From assembly GCA_034664085.1 (NCBI GenBank), contig JAXDII010000093.1:1-40026 (forward strand): 40,026 bases of DNA, read 5' to 3'. This document shows, piece by piece, positions 8,045 through 15,812 of this stretch. The number at the start of each line of letters is the position of its first letter. The stretch's first letter is position 1. Made by a program: the position numbers and the translations under genes. The DNA comes from JACVRW01 sp034664085. GTDB taxonomy: Bacteria; Actinomycetota; Thermoleophilia; Solirubrobacterales; Thermoleophilaceae. Below the pieces are notes generated by a model. The model saw only the letters and a list, made by a program, of their open reading frames with translations, was not told the DNA's origin and made no database searches.

Positions 8045-9037
8045 TCAGGCGTCGGTTGCGGCGAACTCGAAGCGCGTGCCGACGCAGTTCTGGATGAACG
8101 CCTCGGGGAACCGGGCGGCGAGCGCGTGGGTGGCCCGCCAGCCGGTGCAGTGCGTGGGCACGAGGTAGTCCGGGGCGAAGTCGCCGAGCGCGTCGCAGGT
8201 CGGCCCGATGATCGGCTCGAACCCCGGCCCGCTGAGGTGGAAGCCCCCCAGTACGGCGTGGATGCGGCTCTCGCCGGTGAGCGTCCGCACATAGCGCAGG
8301 ATGTTGATGACGCCGGAGTGTCCGCACCCGGTCAGGACGACGAGGCCGTGGCCGCGCACCATCGCCACGAGGGCTTGATCGTCGAGGATGAGCGGGTCGG
8401 GTTCCCAGGCGCCATGCCGGTGTGCCTCGTGTCCCCGAAAGCCGAGCTCGAACTCCGTGGTCCGGTCGACCTCGCCGGTCACCAGCAGCGAGCCGTCGAG
8501 CAGGAAGGACGGCTGGCGCTGTTCGACGATGTCGAAGCCGGCGCCCTGCAGTGCGCTCTTGCTCGTACTGGGAAGCTCGACCGGCTCACGTCCGGGGAAC
8601 GCGATGCGGCGGCGGGTCCAGAACTCCGGGTGGATCAGGACGGGCATGTTCGCGCTCCCGAGCTTGCCCACCAGCCCGTCCATGCCGGTGACGTGATCCC
8701 AATGGCCGTGGCTCAGCACGATGATGTCGATGTCACCGGGGGACAGGTCGAGCCGGCGCATGTTCTCCACGAGGCCGTCGGGCGTCCGACCGGCGTCGAA
8801 GAGCACGCGGGTCTCCCGGCCGCCCTTTGCGATCGTCACGAGCGCCGAGAACCCGTGCTCCGCGAGCAGCGCGTCATCGGTGACACCGCCGGCGAGGAGA
8901 GGTGCCGGGAGCCGCGGCGAGGCCGCCAGCGAGGGCCGCTTCGCCGGACCTTGGTCGCCTAGCAGCGAGTCGGTCACGTTGTCCACGAGCGTGGTCACCG
9001 TGATCGCGTCGACGGGGTCGAGCGAAATCGTCTCCAT
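8045..9037 (-). CDS. MBL-fold metallohydrolase (COG1237-like)
   Basis: 330 residues. The metal-binding signature HxHxDH is His110-Gly-His112-Trp-Asp114-His115 (LSHGHWDHVTG). Further family segments are TGCGHSGVINIL, FHLSGPG and a late PTHCTG. The pattern fits the COG1237 group, which includes the ribofuranosylaminobenzene phosphate synthase-like proteins, but most members are of unknown function. ATG 9037 has a strong GGGAGG Shine-Dalgarno that overlaps the stop codon of the phosphoesterase 14 bases upstream, so the two are co-translated. Cytosolic; no signal peptide. A hydrolase acting on a phosphorylated or cyclic small molecule is a guess from the neighbouring phosphoesterase and cyclase. 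Confidence 0.85.
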   Translation of the reverse strand: METISLDPVDAITVTTLVDNVTDSLLGDQGPAKRPSLAASPRLPAPLLAGGVTDDALLAEHGFSALVTIAKGGRETRVLFDAGRTPDGLVENMRRLDLSPGDIDIIVLSHGHWDHVTGMDGLVGKLGSANMPVLIHPEFWTRRRIAFPGREPVELPSTSKSALQGAGFDIVEQRQPSFLLDGSLLVTGEVDRTTEFELGFRGHEAHRHGAWEPDPLILDDQALVAMVRGHGLVVLTGCGHSGVINILRYVRTLTGESRIHAVLGGFHLSGPGFEPIIGPTCDALGDFAPDYLVPTHCTGWRATHALAARFPEAFIQNCVGTRFEFAATDA

Positions 9038-9051
9038 GTTCAGCGGCCTCC

Positions 9052-10086
9052 CTAGTTGTGTACCACGTGGTCCAGCAATCCGACCGCCCGCGGCTCGCGG
9101 CCGTCCTCCAGGACGATCGCCCCTCCGGGCCAGTAGGGGTGCGGCGGGGTCGCGTGGTGCAGCAGCAGCGGCTCGTAGACCCAGCTGCCGGTGTTCGCGA
9201 TCCGCGGCCGGCCGCCGGGGCCGACCCATGCATGCGGGTCGTCGCCAGGGAATGGGCCGCAGCGGTGGACGTGGCCGAAGACGACCCATTCGGCCTCGAC
9301 CCCGAGGCGGTGAACCACCCGCGCCAGCGCCGGGATGCTCGCCCTGCGCATCTGCGCCCCCAGCAGGGTCGAGGTGAGCGGCGACATGCGCCGGGCCAGC
9401 CGCCCGCGCGGGACGCGGGGCACTCGCGGCATCGTGGCCGCGCGCATCAGCTCGGCCACGTCGTCAACGAGTCCCGCAAGCGGGCGCGGCAGCGAGCGGG
9501 TCAGCCGCGCCTCCACCCGCGTCAGCGAGGGGCCGCCGGCGCGCTCGTAGTCCAGCGGGCGGGCGCCGTCGCGCGGTAGGCGCCCGAGCAGGCCGCGCGC
9601 GATCCCGAAGGCGATCTCCGGCATCAGGTGGCGGTCGAGGTAGTGGCCGTGCGTGGCCCAGACCCGGTCCGACAGCCAGACGCCCGGGTAGCGCACCCGC
9701 ACGGTGGCGGGCGCCAGCCACGAGCTCATGCGCGCGAGCACGGGAGTCGCGTCGAGCGGGATCTCCGCGTCGTCGGCGGGCGGCAGCCCATGGGCCCGCA
9801 GCCACGGTCCGATCAGCTCGTGGTCGTGGTTGCCCGGCACGACGATCACCTCGGCACCTGGGCTGAGCCGGCCGCCGATCGCGCGCATCACCGGCTCGGC
9901 TACCTCCATCGCTCGCTCCGGCCGCCCCTCCAGCAGCTCGACGACGTCGCCGAGCAGCACCAGCCGGTCCACGCCCTGCAGCGCGTCGAGCAGCGCCTCG
10001 AGCACATCGGCGCGCCGCAGGACGTCCCGCCGCAGGCGGGCGCCGAGATGGAAATCCGAGACCACGAGGGTGCGCATCCCGGCCAT
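9052..10086 (-). CDS. Calcineurin-like metallophosphoesterase
   Basis: 344 residues from ATG 10086; ATG 10077 (MRTLVVSD) is equally possible and gives 341. The five phosphoesterase blocks are all visible: SDFHLG, LLGDVVELL, VPGNHDHEL, THGHYLD and VFGHVHRCG. They supply the Asp, His and Asn ligands of a two-metal centre. The fold is like UDP-2,3-diacylglucosamine hydrolases and other small cytosolic phosphoesterases, but a Gram-positive host would not need lipid A enzymes, so the substrate is open. It heads the minus-strand series phosphoesterase - MBL - cyclase - LLM, and diverges from the phosphotransferase operon starting at 10188. Confidence 0.85.
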   Translation of the reverse strand: MAGMRTLVVSDFHLGARLRRDVLRRADVLEALLDALQGVDRLVLLGDVVELLEGRPERAMEVAEPVMRAIGGRLSPGAEVIVVPGNHDHELIGPWLRAHGLPPADDAEIPLDATPVLARMSSWLAPATVRVRYPGVWLSDRVWATHGHYLDRHLMPEIAFGIARGLLGRLPRDGARPLDYERAGGPSLTRVEARLTRSLPRPLAGLVDDVAELMRAATMPRVPRVPRGRLARRMSPLTSTLLGAQMRRASIPALARVVHRLGVEAEWVVFGHVHRCGPFPGDDPHAWVGPGGRPRIANTGSWVYEPLLLHHATPPHPYWPGGAIVLEDGREPRAVGLLDHVVHN

Positions 10087-10187
10087 GTTGGCGGGCCGCG
10101 CTCCGCCGACGCCTCGCGTGGGCACAAACCGGATAATCTGACTTGGCCGGCATCCTCGCCGGAGGGGAAGAGGAGAGGAGAGCCATC
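10087..10187. promoter_or_regulatory. Divergent intergenic region, probable promoters
   Basis: A 101-base gap between the phosphoesterase (minus) and the phosphotransferase operon (plus). It holds the only AT-leaning stretch nearby, with GATAAT at 10132-10137, a fair -10 element for the plus operon; no convincing -35 is seen at 17 bases. A purine-rich run ending in GGAGAGGAGAG (about 10171-10182) supplies the ribosome binding site for TTG 10188. Confidence 0.35.
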
Positions 10188-12020
10188 TTGGCCACATCAA
10201 GTCCTGAGGTCGCGGATTTTCCGAGCCCGTTCTCGATCGAGACGCCAGACGGCTGCGAGGGCTGGGAGGAGATGTATCCGTACTGGGCCCTGTTCGACGA
10301 GCGGCGCCGCGAGTCCGACGAGAACCGGCTCTGGTTCTGGAACTCGCAGCACTTCCCGTTCCCGATGCCGGCCTTCGACATGGTCGAGGTCGACCACCCC
10401 TACTACGCGCTCGGCGGGTGGCAGAACCGGGCCTTCGCCGTGCCTCCGGCCATGGGCGTGGACTACCGCGTGGTCAACGGCTACGTGTACATCTCACCCA
10501 ACCCGGTCACCGACCCGGACAAGATCGCCGAGCGCGCTCAGTTCTTCGAGAAGCGCGCCGGCCACTACTTCCAGAACTGGGACGACCTCTACGCCGGGTG
10601 GCGCACGAAGATGGAGGCTCTCAACCGGGAGGTCGAGGAGATCGAGGTTCCCGACCTCCCCGAGTACGAGCCGGACGACGTCGTGTTCGGCGAGCGCAAC
10701 CTGAGCAACATCGACCTGCTGCGCTCCTTCTCGCACACGCTGCGCTGCGCCGAGATGATGTGGCAGCACCACTTCGAGTTCCTGCTGCTGGGCTACGGCG
10801 CCTACCTCACCTTTGCCGAGTTCATGCGCAGCGCACTGCCGGACATCCCCGACCAGCACATCTCCCAGATGGTGGCCGGCATCGACGTGGTGCTGTTCCG
10901 CGCGGACGCCGAGCTGCGGCGCCTTGCCGGCCTGGCGATCGAAACGGGCGTGGACGGCGCGTTCGCCGAGGGCCGCTCGCCCGCGGAGATCGACGCGGAG
11001 CTGTCGGGCAGCGGCGCCGGCCGGGCCTGGCTCGACGAGCTCGAGCAGATCAAGGACCCGTGGTTCAACATGGGCACCGGCGACGGCCTCTACCACTACT
11101 ACGGCAGCTGGCACGACGACCCGAGCATCCCCTACGCCTCGCTGATCGGGCACGTCGCCGCGCTCAAGGAGGGCAAGGACATCGAGCGGCCCACCGAGGA
11201 GCTCGAGGCCGAGCGCGACCGGCTGGCGGAGGAGTACGCCGCGCTGATGGACGAGGGCGCGCGCGGGAGCTTCCAGGAGCTGCTCGGCCTGTCGCGCACC
11301 GTCTTCCCGTACGTCGAGGAGCACAAGTTCTACTGCGACTACTGGTTCCAGTCGCGCTTCTTCAACAAGGTGCGCGAGTTCGGCGCGCTGCTGGCCCGGC
11401 ACGGCTTCATCGAGGAGGGCGAGGACATCTTCCAGCTCTCGCGCCACGAGGCGATGCAGGCGCTCGAGGAGCTGTCGCTCACGTGGTCCACAGGCGGCCC
11501 GCCGCTCGGCCCGCACCACTGGCCCCCGATCGTGGCCCGGCGCAAGCAGCTGCTGGAGGGCCTGGACGGCTGGACGCCGCCGCCCGCCCTCGGGCGGATG
11601 CCGGAAGCGGTGAACGACCCGATCGTCGTGATGCTCTGGGGGATCACGCCTCAGCGCCTGAAGGACTGGGCCGGCTCGCAGGACGGCAACGAGCTGAGCG
11701 GGGCGGCCGCGTCGCCGGGAACGGTGGAGGGGCCGGCGCGCGTGGTGCGCGGGCTGGGTGACCTCGACGAGGTGCGTGCCGGCGAGATCCTCGTGTGCAC
11801 GATCACGTCGCCGGCGTGGGCGCCGATCTTCTCGAAGATCGTCGCGACCGTCACCGACATCGGCGGCATCATGTCCCACGCCGCGATCGTCTCGCGCGAG
11901 TACGGGCTGCCCGCGGTGGTGGGCACGGGCACCGCGACGGCTCGCATCCGCACCGGCCAGCGCGTGCGCGTGGACGGAACGGAGGGACGCGTGACGATCC
12001 TCGACGGCGACGAGGGGTAG
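10188..12020 (+). CDS. PEP-utilizing-enzyme-like phosphotransferase subunit (swivelling His domain)
   Basis: 610 residues. The C-terminal 85 residues are a PEP-utilizing mobile domain with the phosphorylated histidine, His564 (GGIMSHAAIVSREYGLPAVV). In PEP synthase, pyruvate phosphate dikinase, phenylphosphate synthase and rifampin phosphotransferase this His carries phosphate from ATP to the acceptor. The first 500 residues are a large, helical, Trp/Tyr-rich region I do not recognise; by analogy it should bind the acceptor. The ATP-grasp domain is missing here but encoded by the next gene, as in the split phenylphosphate synthase. TTG 10188 is chosen for the strong purine-rich ribosome site just upstream; an in-frame TTG at 10143 lacks one. 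First gene of a five-gene overlapping operon. Confidence 0.8.
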   Translation: MATSSPEVADFPSPFSIETPDGCEGWEEMYPYWALFDERRRESDENRLWFWNSQHFPFPMPAFDMVEVDHPYYALGGWQNRAFAVPPAMGVDYRVVNGYVYISPNPVTDPDKIAERAQFFEKRAGHYFQNWDDLYAGWRTKMEALNREVEEIEVPDLPEYEPDDVVFGERNLSNIDLLRSFSHTLRCAEMMWQHHFEFLLLGYGAYLTFAEFMRSALPDIPDQHISQMVAGIDVVLFRADAELRRLAGLAIETGVDGAFAEGRSPAEIDAELSGSGAGRAWLDELEQIKDPWFNMGTGDGLYHYYGSWHDDPSIPYASLIGHVAALKEGKDIERPTEELEAERDRLAEEYAALMDEGARGSFQELLGLSRTVFPYVEEHKFYCDYWFQSRFFNKVREFGALLARHGFIEEGEDIFQLSRHEAMQALEELSLTWSTGGPPLGPHHWPPIVARRKQLLEGLDGWTPPPALGRMPEAVNDPIVVMLWGITPQRLKDWAGSQDGNELSGAAASPGTVEGPARVVRGLGDLDEVRAGEILVCTITSPAWAPIFSKIVATVTDIGGIMSHAAIVSREYGLPAVVGTGTATARIRTGQRVRVDGTEGRVTILDGDEG

Positions 12021-13063
12021 TGGGAGAGCACACCCGCTCGCTGGCCGACCTGCGCGGCGCCGACGAATCGCTCTTCGGGGGCAAGAGCGCCAGCCTCGGC
12101 GAGCTGATCGCCGCCGAGGTCCCGGTGCCGCCGGGATTCGGGGTGGCCAGCACGGCGTTCGCGGCCAGCACGGCGGAGGCTGGGCTCGACGCCCACATCG
12201 CGGGGGAGCTGGAGGGGCTCGACCCCGAGGACCTCGGCGCCGTCCGCAGCTGCTCGGCCCAGATCACCGAGGCCGTCCGCTCGGCGCCGGTGCCGGCCGC
12301 GGTGGGCAGCGAGATCACGAGCGTCTACGGCTCGCTGGGGGACGGCGACCCGCCCGTGGCGGTGCGCTCCAGCGCGCTCGGCGAGGACAGCGCCGAGGCC
12401 ACGTTCGCGGGCCAGCAGGAGACCTACCTCTGGGTGCGCGGCGCCGAGGCGGTGTGCTCGGCGGTGCGCGACTGCTGGGCGAGCCTCTACAGCCCCGAGG
12501 CGATCTCCTACCGCGCGCGCATGGGCGCGGACCGTGGCGCCGCGATGGGGGTGACCGTGCAGCGCATGGTCGACGCGGCCGTGTCGGGCGTCATGTTCAC
12601 CTGCAATCCGGTCAGCGGGGACCCGAGCAGCGTCGCCGTCAACGCGAGCTGGGGGCTCGGCGTCGCCGTCGTGGGCGGCGAGGTGACCCCGGACGAGTAC
12701 CGCGTCAGCAAGATCACAGGCGAGGTGCTGCACCGGACCGTCGGCCCCAAGCAGATCGAGTACCTGCCGCACCCGTCCGGGACGGGAACCCTGCGCGCCG
12801 ACGTCCCCGAGAACCGCCAGCAGGCCGCCTGCCTCGATGACGAGCAGCTCGGCACGCTGGTGGACGTCGGCCGGCGCGTGGAGCGCCACTTCGGCGGCCA
12901 CCAGGACGTGGAGTGGGCGATCGCGCGCGGCGGGGAGGGCCTGTTCGTGCTCCAGTCGCGCCCGGTTACCACCGTGCGGGCCGCCCCGCCGGCGGAGCGC
13001 CGCTCGGCGCTGTCGCTCGTCATGGGCACGTTCGGCGCCGGCAAGCCGGCGGACGGGTCCTGA
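12020..13063 (+). CDS. PEP/pyruvate-binding (ATP-grasp) subunit of split dikinase
   Basis: 347 residues matching the N-terminal nucleotide-binding half of PEP synthase and PPDK. Motifs are GGKSASLGEL near the N-terminus, the RSSALGEDSAEATFAGQQ block, GVMFTCNPVSGDP, and the closing DVEWAI...LFVLQSRPVT. It should take the beta/gamma phosphates of ATP and phosphorylate the swivelling His of the preceding protein, releasing AMP and Pi, as in PEP synthase-type enzymes. GTG 12020 shares one base with the previous stop (TAGTG), so the two subunits are made together in fixed ratio. The division into a His-carrying subunit and an ATP-grasp subunit matches the PpsA/PpsB arrangement of Thauera phenylphosphate synthase; rifampin phosphotransferase has the same modules in one chain. 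Confidence 0.85.
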   Translation: MGEHTRSLADLRGADESLFGGKSASLGELIAAEVPVPPGFGVASTAFAASTAEAGLDAHIAGELEGLDPEDLGAVRSCSAQITEAVRSAPVPAAVGSEITSVYGSLGDGDPPVAVRSSALGEDSAEATFAGQQETYLWVRGAEAVCSAVRDCWASLYSPEAISYRARMGADRGAAMGVTVQRMVDAAVSGVMFTCNPVSGDPSSVAVNASWGLGVAVVGGEVTPDEYRVSKITGEVLHRTVGPKQIEYLPHPSGTGTLRADVPENRQQAACLDDEQLGTLVDVGRRVERHFGGHQDVEWAIARGGEGLFVLQSRPVTTVRAAPPAERRSALSLVMGTFGAGKPADGS

Positions 13064-13479
13064 TGGCGCTCACCGACGAGGACGTGCGCGAGATCCTGCG
13101 GCTGATCGACGAGTCGGAGCTCGACGAGCTGCGCATCGAGACCGCCGAGTTCAAGCTGCACGTGGTGCGCGGGGCGGCCGCGGCGGCGCCCGAGCCCGAA
13201 GCCGCGCCGCCGGCCTCCGACGGTGCCGCGCCCGCCGGCACGCAGACGATCGACGCCCCGATGCCGGGCACCTTCTACCGCGCCGAGGGGCCTGGCATGG
13301 CGCCGTTCGTGGAGGTCGGCGCGCGCGTGGAGCCGGACACGGTCGTATGCCTGATCGAGATCATGAAGATGATGAACTCGGTCCAGGCCGGGGTGGCCGG
13401 GACGATCGTCGAGGTCTGCGCCGAGGACGCCGAGGTGGTAGGCGACGGCGCGACGCTGTTCCGCGTGGAGGCCGCGTGA
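13063..13479 (+). CDS. Biotin carboxyl carrier protein (AccB-like)
   Basis: 138 residues. The C-terminal 75 residues are a biotinyl domain with the biotin-accepting Lys102 in EIMKMMN, preceded by a flexible Ala/Pro linker (about 38-62). The N-terminal 35 residues resemble the short AccB helical segment (REILRLIDESELDELRIET). It should carry carboxybiotin between a biotin carboxylase and a carboxyltransferase. The carboxyltransferase is the next gene, but no biotin carboxylase is in the window, so that subunit must be encoded elsewhere or the system works differently. ATG 13063 overlaps the upstream stop (TGATG), and its own end overlaps the next start. Lipoylation is unlikely given the MKM context. 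Confidence 0.9.
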   Translation: MALTDEDVREILRLIDESELDELRIETAEFKLHVVRGAAAAAPEPEAAPPASDGAAPAGTQTIDAPMPGTFYRAEGPGMAPFVEVGARVEPDTVVCLIEIMKMMNSVQAGVAGTIVEVCAEDAEVVGDGATLFRVEAA

Positions 13480-14951
13480 GCGATCCGGTCGAGATCGTCG
13501 ACACGACCACGCGGGACGGCAACCAGAGCCTCTGGGGAGCGACCGGCCTCACGACTCCCGACGTACTGGCGATCGCGCCGACGATGGACCGGGTCGGCTT
13601 CCGCGCGGTCGACTTCACCTCCAGCACCCACATGGCGGTGTCGGTGCGCTTCCACCGCGAGGACCCGTGGGAGCGGATTCGGCTGGTCAGCGCCGCGATG
13701 CCGGACACGCCGCTGAACATGATCACCACCGGCATGCGCTTCATCTCGTGGGTGCCCGCGGGCGAGGACCTGATGCGGCTGTCATTCCGGCTGGTGGTGC
13801 GCAACGGCATCCGGCGCTTCCAGATCGCCGACCCGTCGAACGACCCGGACGCGCTCGTGCGGCTCGCCCGCATGGCGCGCGAGGAGGGCGTCGAGGAGGT
13901 GGTCGTGGGCATGACCTACTCGATCAGCCCCGCGCACACGCACGACTACTACGTCGAGCGCGCCACGGCCGTGTCCGCGTCGCCGGACATCGACCGGCTC
14001 TATCTGAAGGACCCCGGCGGCCTGCTGACCGCGGACGCCGTGCGCGAGCTGGTCCCCAAGTTCATCGCCGCGTTCGCCCCTCGGCCGGTCGAGCTGCACA
14101 GCCACTGCACGATCGGCCTGGGCCCGCTCGCGTACGTGGAGGGGCTGCGCGCGGGCATCCGCACCCTGCACACGGCGGTCGCGCCGGTCGCGAGCGGCAC
14201 CTCCAACCCGCCCGCCGAGGCCACGCTGCGCAACATCGAGGCAGAGGGCTTCTCGCACGGGCTCGACACCGAGGCACTCGCCGCGGTGTCGGCCCACTTC
14301 CGCGAGCTGGCGCGCGAGCGCGGCCTGCCGCTCGGAGCGCCCGCCGAGTACGACGCCGCCTACTACCGCCACCAGATGCCGGGCGGCATGGTCACGACCA
14401 CCAAGCGGATGCTCGAGGACGTCGGGCGCCCCGAGCTGTTCGACGCCGTGCTCGACGAGGTCACGCGCGTGCGCGCGGAGATGGGCTACCCGATCATGGT
14501 CACGCCGGTCTCGCAGTTCGTGGCCACGCAGGCCACGATGAACGTGATCTCCGGCGAGCGCTGGAAGGACGTCTCCGACGAGCTGGTGCGCTACTTCCTC
14601 GGCCACTTCTACGAGCCGCCCGCCCCCGTGGACGCTGAGGTCGCGGACCGCGTGCTGTCGATGCAGCGCGCCGAGGAGCTGCGCGGGCTGGAGCCGATCG
14701 GCCTGGAGGGCGCGCGCCAGCGCTTCGGCGCGCGCATCTCGGAGGAGGAGCTGCTGCTGCGGCTGACGATGCCCCAGGAGCAGGTGGACGCGATGGTCGC
14801 CGCCGGCGGCCAGCCGCGGCCAGCTCCGCTGGCCAAGCCGGGGCGGGACCCGCTGGTGCGGCTGCTGAGCGAGCTGGCCAAGCGCGAGTCGGTCCGCTAC
14901 CTGCGGCTCGAGAAGGCCGATGACCTCGTGGTGTGGCGCCGTGCGGCTTGA
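13476..14951 (+). CDS. Biotin-dependent carboxyltransferase (pyruvate carboxylase / oxaloacetate decarboxylase alpha type)
   Basis: 491 residues. HMGL-like TIM barrel with the signature DTTTRDGNQS (residues 9-18, metal Asp9). The lysine that is carbamylated in pyruvate carboxylase is Lys178 (YLKDPGG), and the metal-binding His208-Ser-His210 lies in LHSHCTIG. The HQMPGGM segment and a conserved C-terminal region follow. The family transfers CO2 between carboxybiotin and the enol of a 2-oxo acid such as pyruvate. GTG 13476 overlaps the BCCP stop by four bases (GTGA). Being co-encoded with a phosphotransferase pair and a phosphatase is unusual; the acceptor may not be pyruvate. Several positions differ from the textbook motif (DPGG rather than DMAG, HCT rather than HDT), so a divergent substrate is plausible. 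Confidence 0.88.
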   Translation: MSDPVEIVDTTTRDGNQSLWGATGLTTPDVLAIAPTMDRVGFRAVDFTSSTHMAVSVRFHREDPWERIRLVSAAMPDTPLNMITTGMRFISWVPAGEDLMRLSFRLVVRNGIRRFQIADPSNDPDALVRLARMAREEGVEEVVVGMTYSISPAHTHDYYVERATAVSASPDIDRLYLKDPGGLLTADAVRELVPKFIAAFAPRPVELHSHCTIGLGPLAYVEGLRAGIRTLHTAVAPVASGTSNPPAEATLRNIEAEGFSHGLDTEALAAVSAHFRELARERGLPLGAPAEYDAAYYRHQMPGGMVTTTKRMLEDVGRPELFDAVLDEVTRVRAEMGYPIMVTPVSQFVATQATMNVISGERWKDVSDELVRYFLGHFYEPPAPVDAEVADRVLSMQRAEELRGLEPIGLEGARQRFGARISEEELLLRLTMPQEQVDAMVAAGGQPRPAPLAKPGRDPLVRLLSELAKRESVRYLRLEKADDLVVWRRAA

Positions 14952-15744
14952 CGACGTCCGCGGCTTCGTGTTCGACGTGGACGGCTCGCTCGTGCACCGC
15001 GGCGCTGACTTCCGCGCGCGCCCGCTGCCCGGCGCGGTGGAGGTGCTGGAGGCGATCCGCGCGTCGGGCCGCCCGCTGGTGCTGTTCACGAACGGCAGCC
15101 ACATGGGTCCCGAGGCGTTCGCGCGCGGGCTGCGCGAGGAGGGACTGCCGGTGGGCGACGACGAGGTGCTGACCCCGGTGTGCAGCGCGCTGTCCTACCT
15201 GGGCCGCCGGCACCCCGGTCAGGCGACGATGGTGTTCGGCTCGGAGGCGGTTCGCGATCGCATGGCGGCCGCCGGAGTGCCGCTGACCGGCGGCGAGGAG
15301 GCCGAGGTCGTGTTCGTGGCCCACGTCGACCAGGTGGACCTGGACGAGATGGAGCGCGCCGCGCACGCGGTGTCGAACGGCGCGCGCCTGCTGACAGCGA
15401 ACTACCTGCGCGGCTACTGGGGCGCGAACGGGATCATCTTCAGCCGCGGGGCGATGGTCACCGCCGGCATCGCCAAGGTCACCGGCGCGCGGCCGGTCGT
15501 GGTCGGCAAGCCCTCCTCTGCCGCGGTGCGCGAGACCAGCGACCACCTCGGCGTCCCGTCCGAGCAGCTCGCCGTGATCGGCGACGACCTCGGGATGGAC
15601 ATAGGGCTCGGCCACGAGGGCGGCTCGCGCACGATCCTGGTGCGCAGCGGCATCAGCGGCTCGGTCGACCTCGACGGCGTGCCCGCGGCGCAGCGCCCGC
15701 ACGCGGTGGTCGATGGCGTGGAGGAGCTGCTGGCCTGGCTGTGA
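14941..15744 (+). CDS. HAD-IIA family hydrolase (NagD / 4-nitrophenylphosphatase-like)
   Basis: 267 residues. Motif I is FDVDGS with nucleophile Asp12 and acid/base Asp14, motif II is FTNGS, motif III Lys is in VVGKPSS, and motif IV is GDDLGMDIGLG. The large cap between motifs II and III marks the type IIA cap (NagD, phosphoglycolate and pyridoxal phosphatases). It removes phosphate from a small organic phosphate in the cytosol. GTG 14941 lies 11 bases inside the end of the carboxyltransferase gene, so it is translationally coupled. In the phenylphosphate carboxylase system of Thauera the delta subunit is likewise a HAD protein; dephosphorylation of a carboxylated phospho-intermediate would fit this operon, as inference. 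Confidence 0.88.
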   Translation: MRLDDVRGFVFDVDGSLVHRGADFRARPLPGAVEVLEAIRASGRPLVLFTNGSHMGPEAFARGLREEGLPVGDDEVLTPVCSALSYLGRRHPGQATMVFGSEAVRDRMAAAGVPLTGGEEAEVVFVAHVDQVDLDEMERAAHAVSNGARLLTANYLRGYWGANGIIFSRGAMVTAGIAKVTGARPVVVGKPSSAAVRETSDHLGVPSEQLAVIGDDLGMDIGLGHEGGSRTILVRSGISGSVDLDGVPAAQRPHAVVDGVEELLAWL

Positions 15745-15812
15745 GCTGGGCGTGGGGCGCCGGGGTCGCTGCATGCGGATGCGTCCGAGCGATCAGGAAA
15801 AGTCCCATAGTC

